Shown one piece after another: positions 36,183-44,909 of a stretch of DNA of 64,000 bases. How positions within the stretch are numbered: position 1 is the stretch's first letter; the number at the start of each line of letters is the position of its first letter. The translations under genes were made by a program, and so were the position numbers. The DNA is from Chloroflexota bacterium (GTDB lineage Bacteria > Chloroflexota > Ktedonobacteria > Ktedonobacterales > Ktedonobacteraceae). The notes beneath the pieces are model-generated. The model saw nothing but the letters and a program-made list of their open reading frames with translations, ran no database searches and had not been told where the DNA came from. The stretch lies in the NCBI GenBank assembly GCA_902810755.1, contig CADDYT010000003.1:1-64000 (forward strand), given 5' to 3'.

Positions 36183-36352
36183 CTATGTAACAGGTACCCC
36201 ATGTCATGCCGGGCGGCAATCAGCCTTTCGCCCTGAGTGAAGTAAAGGGGAAGCAGCAACCGGGTTACCCCTACGCGCAGCAATGAGCCTCACATGCTTC
36301 GCTGCCGCTCAGCATGACATGGGTATTGCCTGTAATTAAGGAGAGTGTGTTG
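36183..36352. repeat. Imperfect inverted repeat between opcA and pgl
   Basis: CCCATGTCATGC (36198-36209) and GCATGACATGGG (36312-36323) are inverted copies bounding about 100 bases. The inner part reads CATGCTTCGCTGCCGCTCAGCATGAC, split over internal sites, which resembles the GCGAAGCATCT/CTCAGAATG repeat seen at 62643-62721. It looks like an intergenic mobile or REP-like repeat inserted within the operon. Confidence 0.6.
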
Positions 36353-37102
36353 ATGAATATTGATATCTTCGCCAGTGATGACGCCTTGAACCACGAGGCC
36401 GCAAAATATATCGTGCGTCTCGCCAACCAGGCCATTGTCACGCATGGCCGCTTTACGCTCGCCCTGTCCGGCGGCAACACGCCGAAAACCGCCTACAGCC
36501 TGCTCGCCACCGACCCGTACCGCGAGCAAATTGACTGGAACGCCGTCGAGGTCTTCTGGTCCGACGAACGCTGCGTGCCGCCCACCGACCCGGAGAGCAA
36601 TTACAACATGGCCGAGCAGGTGCTGCTGAGCAAAGTTCCCATTCCTGCCGCCAACGTCCATCGTATGCCTGCCGACGAGCCAGACCGCGAGGCCGCCTCT
36701 GAGGCGTATACGCGGGAGATGCAGCGCGTCTTCGGCACCAACGGCATCCCGGCCTTCGACCTGATCCAGCTTGGCATGGGCCCGGAAGGCCATACCGCCT
36801 CGCTTTTCCCACACCAGCCTGCCCTCTACGTCACCGGTCGGCTGGTCATGCCCGTCAGCGTGCCGAAGCCGCCGCCCGACCGGCTGACCTTCACGCCGCC
36901 CCTGCTCAACGCGGCCAGAAACGTCCTCTTCCTCGTTACAGGGGCCGAAAAAGCGGCGGCAGTCTACGCCGTCATCGAGGGCCCCTACGAGCCGGACGAA
37001 TATCCCGCCCAGATCGTGCGCCCCCCGCACGGCGAAGTGACCTGGATGCTCGATAGCGCCGCCGCCTCTCAGTTGCGAGACACCTATCATACAGGAGCTT
37101 AA
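36353..37102 (+). CDS. pgl: 6-phosphogluconolactonase
   Basis: This 249-residue DevB-type lactonase of the oxidative pentose-phosphate pathway hydrolyses 6-phosphogluconolactone. LALSGGNTPKTAYSLL and VFWSDERCVPPTDPESNYNM are the two family signatures, with GMGPEGHTASLFP following. TAAGGAGAG (36337-36345) supports ATG 36353. Its product would go to a 6-phosphogluconate dehydrogenase, which is not in this window. The rpe start follows its stop by one base. Confidence 0.94.
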   Translation: MNIDIFASDDALNHEAAKYIVRLANQAIVTHGRFTLALSGGNTPKTAYSLLATDPYREQIDWNAVEVFWSDERCVPPTDPESNYNMAEQVLLSKVPIPAANVHRMPADEPDREAASEAYTREMQRVFGTNGIPAFDLIQLGMGPEGHTASLFPHQPALYVTGRLVMPVSVPKPPPDRLTFTPPLLNAARNVLFLVTGAEKAAAVYAVIEGPYEPDEYPAQIVRPPHGEVTWMLDSAAASQLRDTYHTGA

Positions 37103-37103
37103 T

Positions 37104-37763
37104 ATGGTTGGTATCGTTCCATCTATTCTCTCCGCCGATTTCACACGGCTGGGCGAGCAGGTGCGCGCGGCGGCAGAGGCGGGGGCGGCGCGTATCCAGA
37201 TAGACATTATGGATGGCCATTTCGTCCCCAATATCACCATGGGGCCGCTGGTCGTCGAGGCTGTGCGCCGCTGCACCGATATCCCCCTGGAAGCGCACCT
37301 GATGATTAGCAATCCGGCGCAATACATCACCGATTTCGCCCATGCCGGGGCCGATGTGATCATCATCCACCAGGAGAGTAGCCCGCACCTGCATCGCCTC
37401 ATCCAGCAGATCAAAACGGCAGGCAAGCAGGCCGGGGTGGCCCTCACGCCCTCGACGCCCACTTTCATGCTCGACGACATCCTCACTATGCTCGATCTCG
37501 TCCTCATCATGACCGTCAATCCCGGCTTCGGCGGCCAGGAATTCATCCCGGAAACGCTGCCCAAAATCCGGCGCATGCGCCGCGTCATCGACGAACGCGG
37601 CCTCTCCTGCGACCTCGAAGTCGATGGCGGCGTCCACGAGGCCACCGTTCCCCTCGTCGTGCAGGCAGGGGCGAACCTGCTGGTTGCTGGTTCTGCCGTC
37701 TACAACAACACAGAAACCGTCGCGCAGGCTATGGAACGGCTGCGTAAGGCCCTCTCACAATGA
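37104..37763 (+). CDS. rpe: Ribulose-phosphate 3-epimerase
   Basis: This 219-residue TIM-barrel enzyme interconverts ribulose-5-phosphate and xylulose-5-phosphate. PSILSADFTRLGEQV, IDIMDGHFVPNITMGP (metal and catalytic Asp), AHLMISNP, MTVNPGFGGQEF and the late DGGV are all present. ATG 37104 lies one base after the pgl stop with AGGAG inside the pgl end. It is the last gene of the operon, before a strong terminator. Confidence 0.97.
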   Translation: MVGIVPSILSADFTRLGEQVRAAAEAGAARIQIDIMDGHFVPNITMGPLVVEAVRRCTDIPLEAHLMISNPAQYITDFAHAGADVIIIHQESSPHLHRLIQQIKTAGKQAGVALTPSTPTFMLDDILTMLDLVLIMTVNPGFGGQEFIPETLPKIRRMRRVIDERGLSCDLEVDGGVHEATVPLVVQAGANLLVAGSAVYNNTETVAQAMERLRKALSQ

Positions 37764-37798
37764 ATTGCCCACCGGCAAGTCAACAACATGCTTTGGCA

Positions 37799-37835
37799 CA
37801 AAAAGAGAGCAGGCTGGATGTCCGCTCTCTTTTTG
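37799..37835. terminator. Bidirectional intrinsic terminator
   Basis: A perfect 12-bp stem (CAAAAAGAGAGC at 37799-37810 with GCTCTCTTTTTG at 37824-37835) carries A-runs and T-runs on both sides. It lies between the convergent stops of rpe (37763) and the zinc-ribbon gene (37860), and serves both. Confidence 0.88.
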
Positions 37836-37859
37836 TGCAGGCCAGTTCTCTCCTCCTGT

Positions 37860-38507
37860 TTAGCTACCAGCAATATTATCGATCTTCCAGGTTCCGTTCT
37901 CATCGATCAAATGCCAGTGAATGTCCTGCGCTTGAATCCTGCTATAGGTTATATTCATCCAGCCGGTAGCTGTCGGGTCAGTTTCGACGACATCGCTCAC
38001 GGTACAACCGGTCACCCCCCCTGCATTATCCATACTGCTTTTCACGGAAGCTATCCAGTTCGCCTCAGAAATTGAACCGTTCAGCGCGTTGCCTGTGAGT
38101 TGATCGTAGACCTCTGCGTAATTGCCGTTCCTCAGACCATCACAGACGTTATTCAGTGTCCTTTCTGGCGTTGAGCGATTGGCATAAGCATAGCTGCCCC
38201 AGATTAGCGCAATCAGGAGAACAAGCCCGATGATGCCCAGTAGCATGTTGCGGGTCTGGTGATTCGCTGCTGGCGGCACGACGGGGACAGGCTGTGCCTG
38301 AGCCAGCGGGGACTGAGCTGAAAACGCAGCAGGACCAGCCTCCTGCATGGGCGCATTGGGAATAACTGGCTCAGATGGGTATGAAGGATACTCACCTCCA
38401 TATTCTGTCCGGGCATTCGCCTGGCCGACCGGCACAATCCGCTTTCCACATTCCCGGCAGAAAACGGCGTCTTGAGGATTCTCCCCCCCACAATCGATAC
38501 AGAACAT
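37860..38507 (-). CDS. Zinc-ribbon membrane protein with NTF2-like outer domain
   Basis: The protein has 215 residues. The N-terminal zinc ribbon has C3, C6, C17 and C20 (CIDCGGEN to CRECGKR). A Pro/Ala-rich linker (about 25-85) and one membrane helix (about 88-108, LLGIIGLVLLIALIWGSYAY) follow. The extracytoplasmic domain of about 100 residues resembles DUF4878/NTF2-like lumenal domains (CDGLRNGNYAEVYDQLTGNAL, then GTWKIDNI at the end). The function is unknown; such zinc-ribbon single-pass proteins are common in Gram-positive-like and Chloroflexi genomes. Confidence 0.82.
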   Translation of the reverse strand: MFCIDCGGENPQDAVFCRECGKRIVPVGQANARTEYGGEYPSYPSEPVIPNAPMQEAGPAAFSAQSPLAQAQPVPVVPPAANHQTRNMLLGIIGLVLLIALIWGSYAYANRSTPERTLNNVCDGLRNGNYAEVYDQLTGNALNGSISEANWIASVKSSMDNAGGVTGCTVSDVVETDPTATGWMNITYSRIQAQDIHWHLIDENGTWKIDNIAGS

Positions 38508-38659
38508 TGCATGCTCCTTCCTGATAGCTACTCCAGGTCAACCTCCTGCTCACGGGCAAACGCAGACAAACGATAACAGGTTTAAAGTACATCTGTGAAG
38601 AAATTATACATTATTGATGATGGAAATACCAGTGAAAAGATGGAAAAAAGCAGAAAATT

Positions 38660-38688
38660 TTGCCCTCACCAACGAAATCGTGTACAAT
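38660..38688 (+). promoter_or_regulatory. Promoter before the pentapeptide-repeat gene
   Basis: TTGCCC (38660-38665) and TACAAT (38683-38688) are 17 bases apart, about 55 bases upstream of the start at 38742. The spacing is ideal for a housekeeping sigma factor. Confidence 0.5.
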
Positions 38689-38741
38689 GAAGCAAGCACT
38701 TTTCCCATGATCTCCGCAGAAATGGCAGGATAAGACAGTGT

Positions 38742-39833
38742 ATGGCAAATCGACAGCATGTGAGTATGCTCAAGCAGGGCAGTGGCGCGTGGAATGCGTG
38801 GCGCAGGCAAAATCCCGACCTCAAACCAGACCTGCGCGAGGCGGCGCTGGCAGGTATGACGCTCCGCGAGGCCGACCTGAGTTCGGCGAACCTGACCGAG
38901 GCAGATGTAAGCGGGGCCGACCTGCGTTCCGCTAATCTCGCGGGGGCAACCCTGTGGGGTGCGGCGCTGCCCGACGCGCAGCTCTCACAGGCCGATCTCA
39001 GTTTCGCCGACCTCACCTATGCCGACCTCAGCCGCGCCGACCTGACCGGCTCGCGGCTCTGGAAAGCCGACCTCACAGCCACCAGGCTTATCCAGGCCAA
39101 CCTGGCAAACGCGAATCTCGCGACCGCCACGCTACGCGAAACCGACCTCAGCGCGGCTACCCTCAACGGGGCCAGCCTGAATTACGCGCTGCTGGTCGAA
39201 ACGAACCTCAAACAGGCCAATCTTACCGGCTGTTCCGTTCACAGTATCTGCGCCTGGGACGTGCGGCTCGACGAGGCCATACAACATGACCTGATTATCA
39301 CACTCCCCAACGAACCTACCATCACCGTCGACACGCTGGAACTGGCGCAGTTTCTCTCCTTGCTGCTCAATCAACGCCAGCTTCAGCAGATCATCACCGG
39401 CATCAGTTCCCGCGTTGTCCTCGTGCTGGCTCGCCTGACGGCTGAACGCAAGGCCGCGCTGGAAGCCATGAAAGAGGCGCTGCGCAGCAAGCACTACTGG
39501 CCCGTCCTCTTCGACTTTGAAAAGCCGCTCAGCCGCGACTTCAGCGCCACCGTCGGCATCCTGGCCCGCGTCGCTCGCTTCATCATCGCCGACCTGACGC
39601 CGCGCAAAAGTATCGGGCAGGAACTTCAGGCAACTATTCCGCACGTCAATGTGCCGGTGCAGCCGGTGGTCAATGGCACGAAAAAGGTCTACAGCATGTT
39701 TCCAGAATTCAAAAAGTATCCCTGGGTGCTACCGGGATACAATTACCGGCATCTTTCCGACCTGCTCGGTGCGCTCGACGAAAAAGTGATTCAACCGGCA
39801 GAGGAAAAGGCAAGAGAACGAGAGAGGCAGTAA
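38742..39833 (+). CDS. Pentapeptide-repeat protein with C-terminal alpha/beta domain
   Basis: The protein has 363 residues. Residues about 28-165 are pentapeptide repeats (A(D/N)LxX units such as ADLSSANLTEADVSGADL), which fold as a right-handed beta helix. Residues about 185-355 form a second domain: an LELAQFLSLLLNQ helix, SSRVVLVLARLTAERKAALEAM, YWPVLFDFEKPLSRDFSATV, RFIIADLTPRKSI and YPWVLPGYNYRHL. Its pattern (strand-helix, then FDFE, then IADL) suggests a Rossmann-like fold of the TIR/nucleoside-deoxyribosyltransferase kind, which is inference. The next gene starts 4 bases later. Confidence 0.85.
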   Translation: MANRQHVSMLKQGSGAWNAWRRQNPDLKPDLREAALAGMTLREADLSSANLTEADVSGADLRSANLAGATLWGAALPDAQLSQADLSFADLTYADLSRADLTGSRLWKADLTATRLIQANLANANLATATLRETDLSAATLNGASLNYALLVETNLKQANLTGCSVHSICAWDVRLDEAIQHDLIITLPNEPTITVDTLELAQFLSLLLNQRQLQQIITGISSRVVLVLARLTAERKAALEAMKEALRSKHYWPVLFDFEKPLSRDFSATVGILARVARFIIADLTPRKSIGQELQATIPHVNVPVQPVVNGTKKVYSMFPEFKKYPWVLPGYNYRHLSDLLGALDEKVIQPAEEKARERERQ

Positions 39834-39837
39834 CATC

Positions 39838-40788
39838 ATGGCAATGCATGACGACATCACCGACATTCCTGGCATTCGCGTCGGGCATGACACCAACCTT
39901 GAGGCAGGCACCGGCTGCACCGTCATTCTCTGCGACCTACCCGCTACGGGCGGCGTCGATGTACGCGGCGGCGCCCCGGCCACACGCGAAACCGACCTGC
40001 TGCGCCCCCTGCATCTGGTTGAGCGCGTAAACGCCATTCTGCTTACGGGTGGTAGCGCCTTCGGCCTTGATGCCGCCAGCGGCGTCATGCGCTATCTGGA
40101 AGAGCGCAACATCGGCCACGACACCTTCGTTGCCCGCGTTCCCATCGTCCCGGCAGCGGCGATTTTCGACCTCGCCTTCGCCTCCGCCAGCATCCGGCCT
40201 GATGCAGCGTCCGGCTATCGCGCCTGCGAAAATGCCACAGGCGGCCCCGTCGCGCAGGGCAACGTGGGCGCAGGAACGGGCGCGACCTGCAACAAGACGC
40301 ACGGTCCCCTGTTCCTCCTCAAAGGGGGGCTTGGCTCCGCCAGCACGCAACTGCTGGATGGCACGCTGGTGGGGGCCATCGTGGTCGTCAACGCCTTTGG
40401 TGATGTCATCAACCCGGAGACACAGCAGCCCTTTGGTCGTGACCAGCGGCCAGCGCAGGATGTGCCACCGGCTAACCCTTTCGGCAACACCACCATTGCC
40501 GTCGTCGCCACCAGCGCCTTCCTCACAAAAGAGGCGGCGAACAAAGTTGCGCAGATGGCGCAAAACGGCCTGGCACAGGCCATCCGGCCTGCTCACACCA
40601 TGTTCGATGGCGACACAGTATTCGCCCTTGCCCTCAGTCAGCAACCGGAAACGGCGCAGGATACAGCCGCGCAGGCTTTACAGACCAGTTTGATCGGCGC
40701 CGCTGCCGCCTCGACGCTCGCGCGGGCCATCGTCAAAGCTATTCTTAGCGCAACTTCCCTGCATGGCGTACCGGCAGCAACATCCTGA
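39838..40788 (+). CDS. P1/S58-family peptidase (DmpA-like)
   Basis: This 316-residue member of the DmpA/endo-type 6-aminohexanoate-oligomer hydrolase fold (N-terminal-nucleophile-like, self-processing) has family segments ITDIPGIRVGHDT, LTGGSAFGLDAASGVM, GNVGAGTGATCNK and HTMFDGDTVFAL. These enzymes act as aminopeptidases or amidases; the substrate here is unknown. It probably shares a transcript with the pentapeptide-repeat gene. Confidence 0.88.
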   Translation: MAMHDDITDIPGIRVGHDTNLEAGTGCTVILCDLPATGGVDVRGGAPATRETDLLRPLHLVERVNAILLTGGSAFGLDAASGVMRYLEERNIGHDTFVARVPIVPAAAIFDLAFASASIRPDAASGYRACENATGGPVAQGNVGAGTGATCNKTHGPLFLLKGGLGSASTQLLDGTLVGAIVVVNAFGDVINPETQQPFGRDQRPAQDVPPANPFGNTTIAVVATSAFLTKEAANKVAQMAQNGLAQAIRPAHTMFDGDTVFALALSQQPETAQDTAAQALQTSLIGAAAASTLARAIVKAILSATSLHGVPAATS

Positions 40789-40850
40789 TGTTCTTTTGTG
40801 GGAAATAATCCATTTCAGAGACGGCTCAACTCCTCATCTGATCCTTGCTT

Positions 40851-41339
40851 TCAGGGCTGGAACATAATAATCCATAATACAATGCCCGCACTGAAAAGCA
40901 TCAGCACGATACAGGCCAGCACCACCAGCAGGAAAGCATAGTTATGCTGGCTGTCCGCTGGCTCCGGCAGCTTCTCACTCAAACGCCGGTCGGGCAACGG
41001 GGGTAGCTGGCGTTTTGCGGTGAGCGTCTTCAAGCCACCGGTGGCAAGGTCCCAGGACGAAGAGGCAAAATCAATAGCCCGCTCATGCACAATCTGATCA
41101 GCATGTTCTACCGCTGGCCGAGAAGAGGATGGGGATGAGGGAGGAAAAGGCGTCCCTGTAAAAGGCGACGATGGAATACGGGGAGTATCCACAGGCGCGT
41201 GAGGAGAGTGTGGGACAGAGGCGGGGTATGCCGCATGGCCTGGAACGGCTGCGGCGGTCGAGTGAGGAGCCGCCTGTGGATGTCGTGGGCGTTGCGGCAG
41301 AAATCCCGAAGATTGTGCATCAGATGTTGGCAATGACAC
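40851..41339 (-). CDS. Pro/Ser-rich tail-anchored membrane protein
   Basis: The protein has 162 residues from GTG 41339, with GGAG 6 bases upstream. The first 80 residues are low-complexity, rich in Pro, Ser, Ala and His. A moderately conserved-looking middle (RAIDFASSSWDLATGGLKTLTAKR) and a single C-terminal membrane helix (about 138-160) follow. No family recognised. The composition makes the coding call less certain than for its neighbours. Confidence 0.5.
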   Translation of the reverse strand: MSLPTSDAQSSGFLPQRPRHPQAAPHSTAAAVPGHAAYPASVPHSPHAPVDTPRIPSSPFTGTPFPPSSPSSSRPAVEHADQIVHERAIDFASSSWDLATGGLKTLTAKRQLPPLPDRRLSEKLPEPADSQHNYAFLLVVLACIVLMLFSAGIVLWIIMFQP

Positions 41340-41494
41340 GTTATGCTCCGCCGGGGGCCTCGAAAAGGCCAGACCGCTACATCTTGGAAACTATCTACAG
41401 GGAACGCGCTACAAACACAACCTGACCAGTTTTATTGATATCCTGTTCTATCTCTATTGTAGTCAACGAACGGGAAAAGTCCAGGTAACCATGA

Positions 41495-42127
41495 CTATTG
41501 GTTCCCTTCGCTCTTTGCGGCACCACGCTCAAGCAGATCGAGCAGCGTCTTTACCATACGCGCTGTCGCGCCCCAGATGCGGTACGGGCCATAGTCATAG
41601 AAATAGACGGTGTGCGGGCGACCACCACGTATCCATTCCTCGGCGTGAAAAATGGTAGGGTCGGCCAGCGCGGCCAGGGGGACCAGGATCACCTCGGCCA
41701 CCTCGCTCTCTTGCAGGCGCAGCGTTCCCAGACCAGTCGGCAGAAAGGCCACAACCGGCGTGATCAGATAGTTACTCACGGAAGTAAAGAGCGGGGGCAG
41801 CAGACTAAGCACTTCCACCAGAGCGGGGTCCAGCCCGATCTCCTCCTGCGCCTCTCGCAGGGCCGTCTCCACCGGCGAGCCATCCAACGGCTCAACTCCG
41901 CCGCCGGGGAAAGCGATCTCTCCACTGTGAGAGTGCAGTTCCTGCGAGCGACGAATAAAGGCCAGTGCGGGTTGCCCCTCGTAGACAAAAAGCGGCACCA
42001 GCACGGCGGCCAGCCGGGCCTGCGGTTGAATTGCCAGCAAAGAAGCAATCATACGCTCCGCCTGCTCCACCGGCTCCAGGCGGGCGCGTAGAGTAGTCAC
42101 GATTTCAGCAATATTATGTAGATCCAT
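41495..42127 (-). CDS. Nudix hydrolase, CoA-pyrophosphatase type
   Basis: The protein has about 210 residues. The segment FIRRSQELHSHSGEIAFPGG followed by TALREAQEEIGL matches the CoA-directed Nudix family (UPF0035-type leader plus Nudix box with the REUXEEXGU core). It probably hydrolyses coenzyme A or its derivatives to phosphopantetheine and 3',5'-ADP. ATG 42127 (MDLHNIAEIV) is taken as the start; ATG 42145 is possible and neither has a strong ribosome site. No operon partner. Confidence 0.88.
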   Translation of the reverse strand: MDLHNIAEIVTTLRARLEPVEQAERMIASLLAIQPQARLAAVLVPLFVYEGQPALAFIRRSQELHSHSGEIAFPGGGVEPLDGSPVETALREAQEEIGLDPALVEVLSLLPPLFTSVSNYLITPVVAFLPTGLGTLRLQESEVAEVILVPLAALADPTIFHAEEWIRGGRPHTVYFYDYGPYRIWGATARMVKTLLDLLERGAAKSEGNQ

Positions 42128-42225
42128 GCCATCATTGTAGCACATCCAGCCTGCCTCTCGCCCGACCCAATGCGGCTCTATCGTCCATCAGATAGATAAT
42201 CTAATAAAGTAGGTACTACCAATCA

Positions 42226-42264
42226 AAACAGCCGGGCTGTATTGCCACACAGACCCGGCTGTTT
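42226..42264 (-). terminator. Terminator after the coiled-coil gene
   Basis: A perfect 11-bp stem (AAACAGCCGGG at 42226-42236 with CCCGGCTGTTT at 42254-42264) lies 20 bases after the coiled-coil gene stop. On the minus strand it ends in a short T-run (CTGTTTTGATT). Confidence 0.75.
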
Positions 42265-42283
42265 CAACATATCTCCTCTATAG

Positions 42284-42715
42284 TTAAGGCTTCTCAGGAA
42301 GACGGGCAAGAATTTGCGTGAGCAGGGAGGTATGCTCATTAAGTTGTTGCTCTACCCCACCAAGTCGTTGCTCTACCCCGCCAAGTCGTTGCTCCATGCC
42401 ATCAAGTCGTTGCTCTTGCGCCTCAAAACGGCTGTTCATTCCTTGTTCCAACGTGTCGAAGCGATGCTCCAGCCCGTCAAGTCGGCTGTTCATATGTTGT
42501 TCCACAGCCTCTATTACGCGCTGCTGCGTCTCAAAGCGATTATTCATATTTTCTTTGAGATCAACAAGATTGCCCTTTATCTCGCGGATGCTTCGCTGTT
42601 GCTGCGTAAGCAGACCCAGCAGCATGGTTTCATTATAGTAGATATCCTTGAGATCATCCCTCAGAACAGTGAAGGTCTGTTCCAATGTTGAGAGCCTTTC
42701 TTCTTGAGTAGCCAT
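42284..42715 (-). CDS. Coiled-coil protein with heptad DNA repeats
   Basis: This 143-residue soluble protein is predicted to be almost entirely a coiled coil (RFETQQRVIEAVEQHMNSRL, then EQRLDGMEQRLGGVEQRLGG). The C-terminal heptads are encoded by 21-base tandem units. GAAGGGA precedes ATG 42715 on the minus strand. Similar short coiled-coil proteins occur widely without known function, so no role is assigned. Confidence 0.72.
   Translation of the reverse strand: MATQEERLSTLEQTFTVLRDDLKDIYYNETMLLGLLTQQQRSIREIKGNLVDLKENMNNRFETQQRVIEAVEQHMNSRLDGLEHRFDTLEQGMNSRFEAQEQRLDGMEQRLGGVEQRLGGVEQQLNEHTSLLTQILARLPEKP
42341..42424. repeat. Four tandem 21-base repeats inside the coiled-coil gene
   Basis: Units start at 42341, 42362, 42383 and 42404, each opening AAGT(C/T)GTTGCTC. 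21 bases encode one coiled-coil heptad, so unit gain or loss changes coil length without a frameshift. Confidence 0.85.
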
Positions 42716-43336
42716 GGCATGGTCCCTTCAAAGTTTATGCTGGTAGTATAACACAAAAATTTGTGAGGCCCAATAGGAAAAAAGGGATATTACACGCTGA
42801 AGGGGCCTGCAAAACTGAAAAAAAACACTTGTCCTCCTTGATCTGGTGTGATACAATGTGACAAACAAAAATACATCGGGGAGTTTGGGAAAAAGGCACT
42901 GTATTGTCTTGCATTCAGGAAAAGCTTCTGGTATAATTAGAGCATCGAGTGGGGGTATGCTGACTTCAGGCTCTCATTGTGTGTTCGGAACCAGGCTATC
43001 TGTCTGCGAGCAGCGTTTCGTATGACGTTCTGTAGAGTAACGAACAATCGACTAACCGGTCGAAAAAGTGAAGATCTTTCAACCGAAACGAATCACCGCC
43101 TGAGCAACCTCCTCCGATAAAGCCAGACTCAACGGCACAATCCCCTGGTTTCCTGTGAGACAATCCATTCGCCAGAGAGGCGCGGCACATAGCCTGGCAG
43201 ACTGGTGGGACACCCACCGGCGCTAAAGAGGCATGAACAGGCGCGCCCACAGGTGAACAAGGAAGAGAGCAGAAAGCCGGGGCAGGAAGCTGTGCAAGGA
43301 CGGCAATAACCGTGGATCGAAGGGGGTATTTTACCC
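42716..43336 (+). other. Long upstream region and leader of rpsA
   Basis: About 620 bases without a convincing gene. It contains the rpsA promoter at 42909-42937 and so about 390 bases of 5' leader before the start codon. The leader may carry regulatory structure, which I cannot define by eye. Confidence 0.5.
42909..42937 (+). promoter_or_regulatory. Promoter of rpsA
   Basis: TTGCAT (42909-42914) and a perfect TATAAT (42932-42937) are separated by 17 bases. It is the only strong promoter-like pair seen upstream of rpsA, implying a leader of about 390 bases. Confidence 0.7.
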
Positions 43337-44821
43337 ATGCAAGCACAACAGCACGGCGACCTTTCGACAATGCCAGCGGCAAATCACAAGAGCGGGCGGG
43401 TACACACCATGTACGAAGACGAAGAACAAAGCAGCGGCAACCCCGAAGAGGGCGGCTACAATGAGATGGCAGCATTGCTGGCAGAATCAGCAAATCCCAT
43501 CAACATCAAACGAGGGGATGTAGTCGAGGGCGTGATCGTGCGCATTGATTCGGACGAAATCCTGGTCGACATCGGCCTCAAATCAGAGGGTGTCCTCTCG
43601 ACAAAAGAGCTGCCGGCCACCGGCTATGGCTCCTTCAACGAGCTGCACCTCAACGATAAAGTTCTGGTGTACGTCATCCAGCCGGAAACGCAGGAAGGCC
43701 ACGCGCTCCTCTCATTGAAACGCGCCAACGCCGAACGGCAGTGGCGCATTGCCGAGGAACAGTATCGCAACAACGAACTGCTCAAAGCGAAGGTCATCGA
43801 CTACAACAAAGGCGGCTTGATCGTCGACGTGGCAGGCATTCGCGGCTTCGTGCCGATCTCGCAGATTCTCAACCTCAAGCGCGAAGAGGTCGCGCTGGGC
43901 GGCGAGAACCAGGAGACGGCAGCCAAGCTCGCGGCCATGAAAGACAAAGAGCTCCAACTCAAAATCATCGAGATTAACCGGGCGCGCAACCGCCTGATCC
44001 TCTCGGAGCGGCTCGCCGTTCAAGAGTGGCGTCAGCGCCGCCGCGAGGAGCTGCTCGATGAACTCAAACCCGGCGAAGTCCGCAAGGGCATCGTCAGTAA
44101 CCTGGCCAACTTTGGCGCCTTCATTGATCTGGGCGGCGCGGACGGCCTGGTACATATCAGCCAGCTTGCCTGGAGCCGGGTCAATCATCCCAGTGAAGTT
44201 CTCAAAGTCGGGCAGGAAGTCGAAGTTCAGGTGCTGAGCGTCGACAAGGAGAAAAAGAAGATCGCCCTCTCCATCAAGCGGGCCGAGGTCGATCCCTGGA
44301 CGACGGTAGAGCAGCGGTATAAGGTCGGTCAGCTTGTTACCGGCACGATTACCAAGATTGCTCCGTTTGGCGCCTTCGCTCGCATCGAGGATGGCATTGA
44401 GGGCCTGATCCATCTGTCCGAGCTTCCGCCCGGTACAGATATCAAGAGCGCCCTGCACGAAGGCCTCCAGCTTCAGTTGCGCGTCCTGCGTATCGACGCC
44501 GAACGCCGCCGCCTCGGTCTGAGCCTGCGACAGGTTGAGGAACTCGATAAAGAGCCAGAAGCTGCCGAAGCTCTCGCCGAAGGGCGCGCTCTGGAAGAGC
44601 CGCCGACACGCACAGAGACGACGCCTTCGCTGGAAACGCTCCCGTCAACTCCGCCACGGCCACGCGATCAGCGCTCCGACCGGCGCGAACGCGCGGAGCG
44701 CGCCGTCGAAAACTCGCTCCTTACCAACCTGCCAGAAGAGAGCGAGACAACGGCAATGGCGGAAGCCTTCCGCGCAGCCGCTCGTCAGTTGAACAAGGAC
44801 GAGGACAATAAAGCAGAATAA
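43337..44821 (+). CDS. rpsA: Ribosomal protein S1
   Basis: This 494-residue protein has four S1 RNA-binding repeats, beginning near residues 58, 150, 245 and 330. GAFIDLGGADGLVHISQLAW and GAFARIEDGIEGLIHLSEL are the clearest. It helps mRNA bind the 30S subunit. AAGGGGGT (43319-43326) supports ATG 43337; internal ATGs at 43370 and 43409 are possible alternatives. The C-terminal 90 residues are acidic and basic low complexity (rich in Glu, Arg, Pro). Four-repeat S1 proteins are typical outside Proteobacteria. Confidence 0.93.
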   Translation: MQAQQHGDLSTMPAANHKSGRVHTMYEDEEQSSGNPEEGGYNEMAALLAESANPINIKRGDVVEGVIVRIDSDEILVDIGLKSEGVLSTKELPATGYGSFNELHLNDKVLVYVIQPETQEGHALLSLKRANAERQWRIAEEQYRNNELLKAKVIDYNKGGLIVDVAGIRGFVPISQILNLKREEVALGGENQETAAKLAAMKDKELQLKIIEINRARNRLILSERLAVQEWRQRRREELLDELKPGEVRKGIVSNLANFGAFIDLGGADGLVHISQLAWSRVNHPSEVLKVGQEVEVQVLSVDKEKKKIALSIKRAEVDPWTTVEQRYKVGQLVTGTITKIAPFGAFARIEDGIEGLIHLSELPPGTDIKSALHEGLQLQLRVLRIDAERRRLGLSLRQVEELDKEPEAAEALAEGRALEEPPTRTETTPSLETLPSTPPRPRDQRSDRRERAERAVENSLLTNLPEESETTAMAEAFRAAARQLNKDEDNKAE

Positions 44822-44854
44822 CTGCTTTCCTTTCTCCGTTTGCTCCTCCTCACC

Positions 44855-44904
44855 ATTTGACCTTCTTGCATGAATGTTTCCAGAAAAGTGCAAGAAGGTC
44901 AAAT
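44855..44904 (+). terminator. Strong hairpin after rpsA
   Basis: A perfect 16-bp stem (ATTTGACCTTCTTGCA at 44855-44870 with its complement at 44889-44904) with an 18-base loop lies 33 bases after the rpsA stop. The next promoter begins 6 bases later. Probable terminator or insulator. Confidence 0.7.
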
Positions 44905-44909
44905 TATCC

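Noticed and set aside
42341..42424. Tandem 21-base repeats as a CRISPR array
   Set aside because: Units are contiguous without unique spacers and encode coiled-coil heptads.
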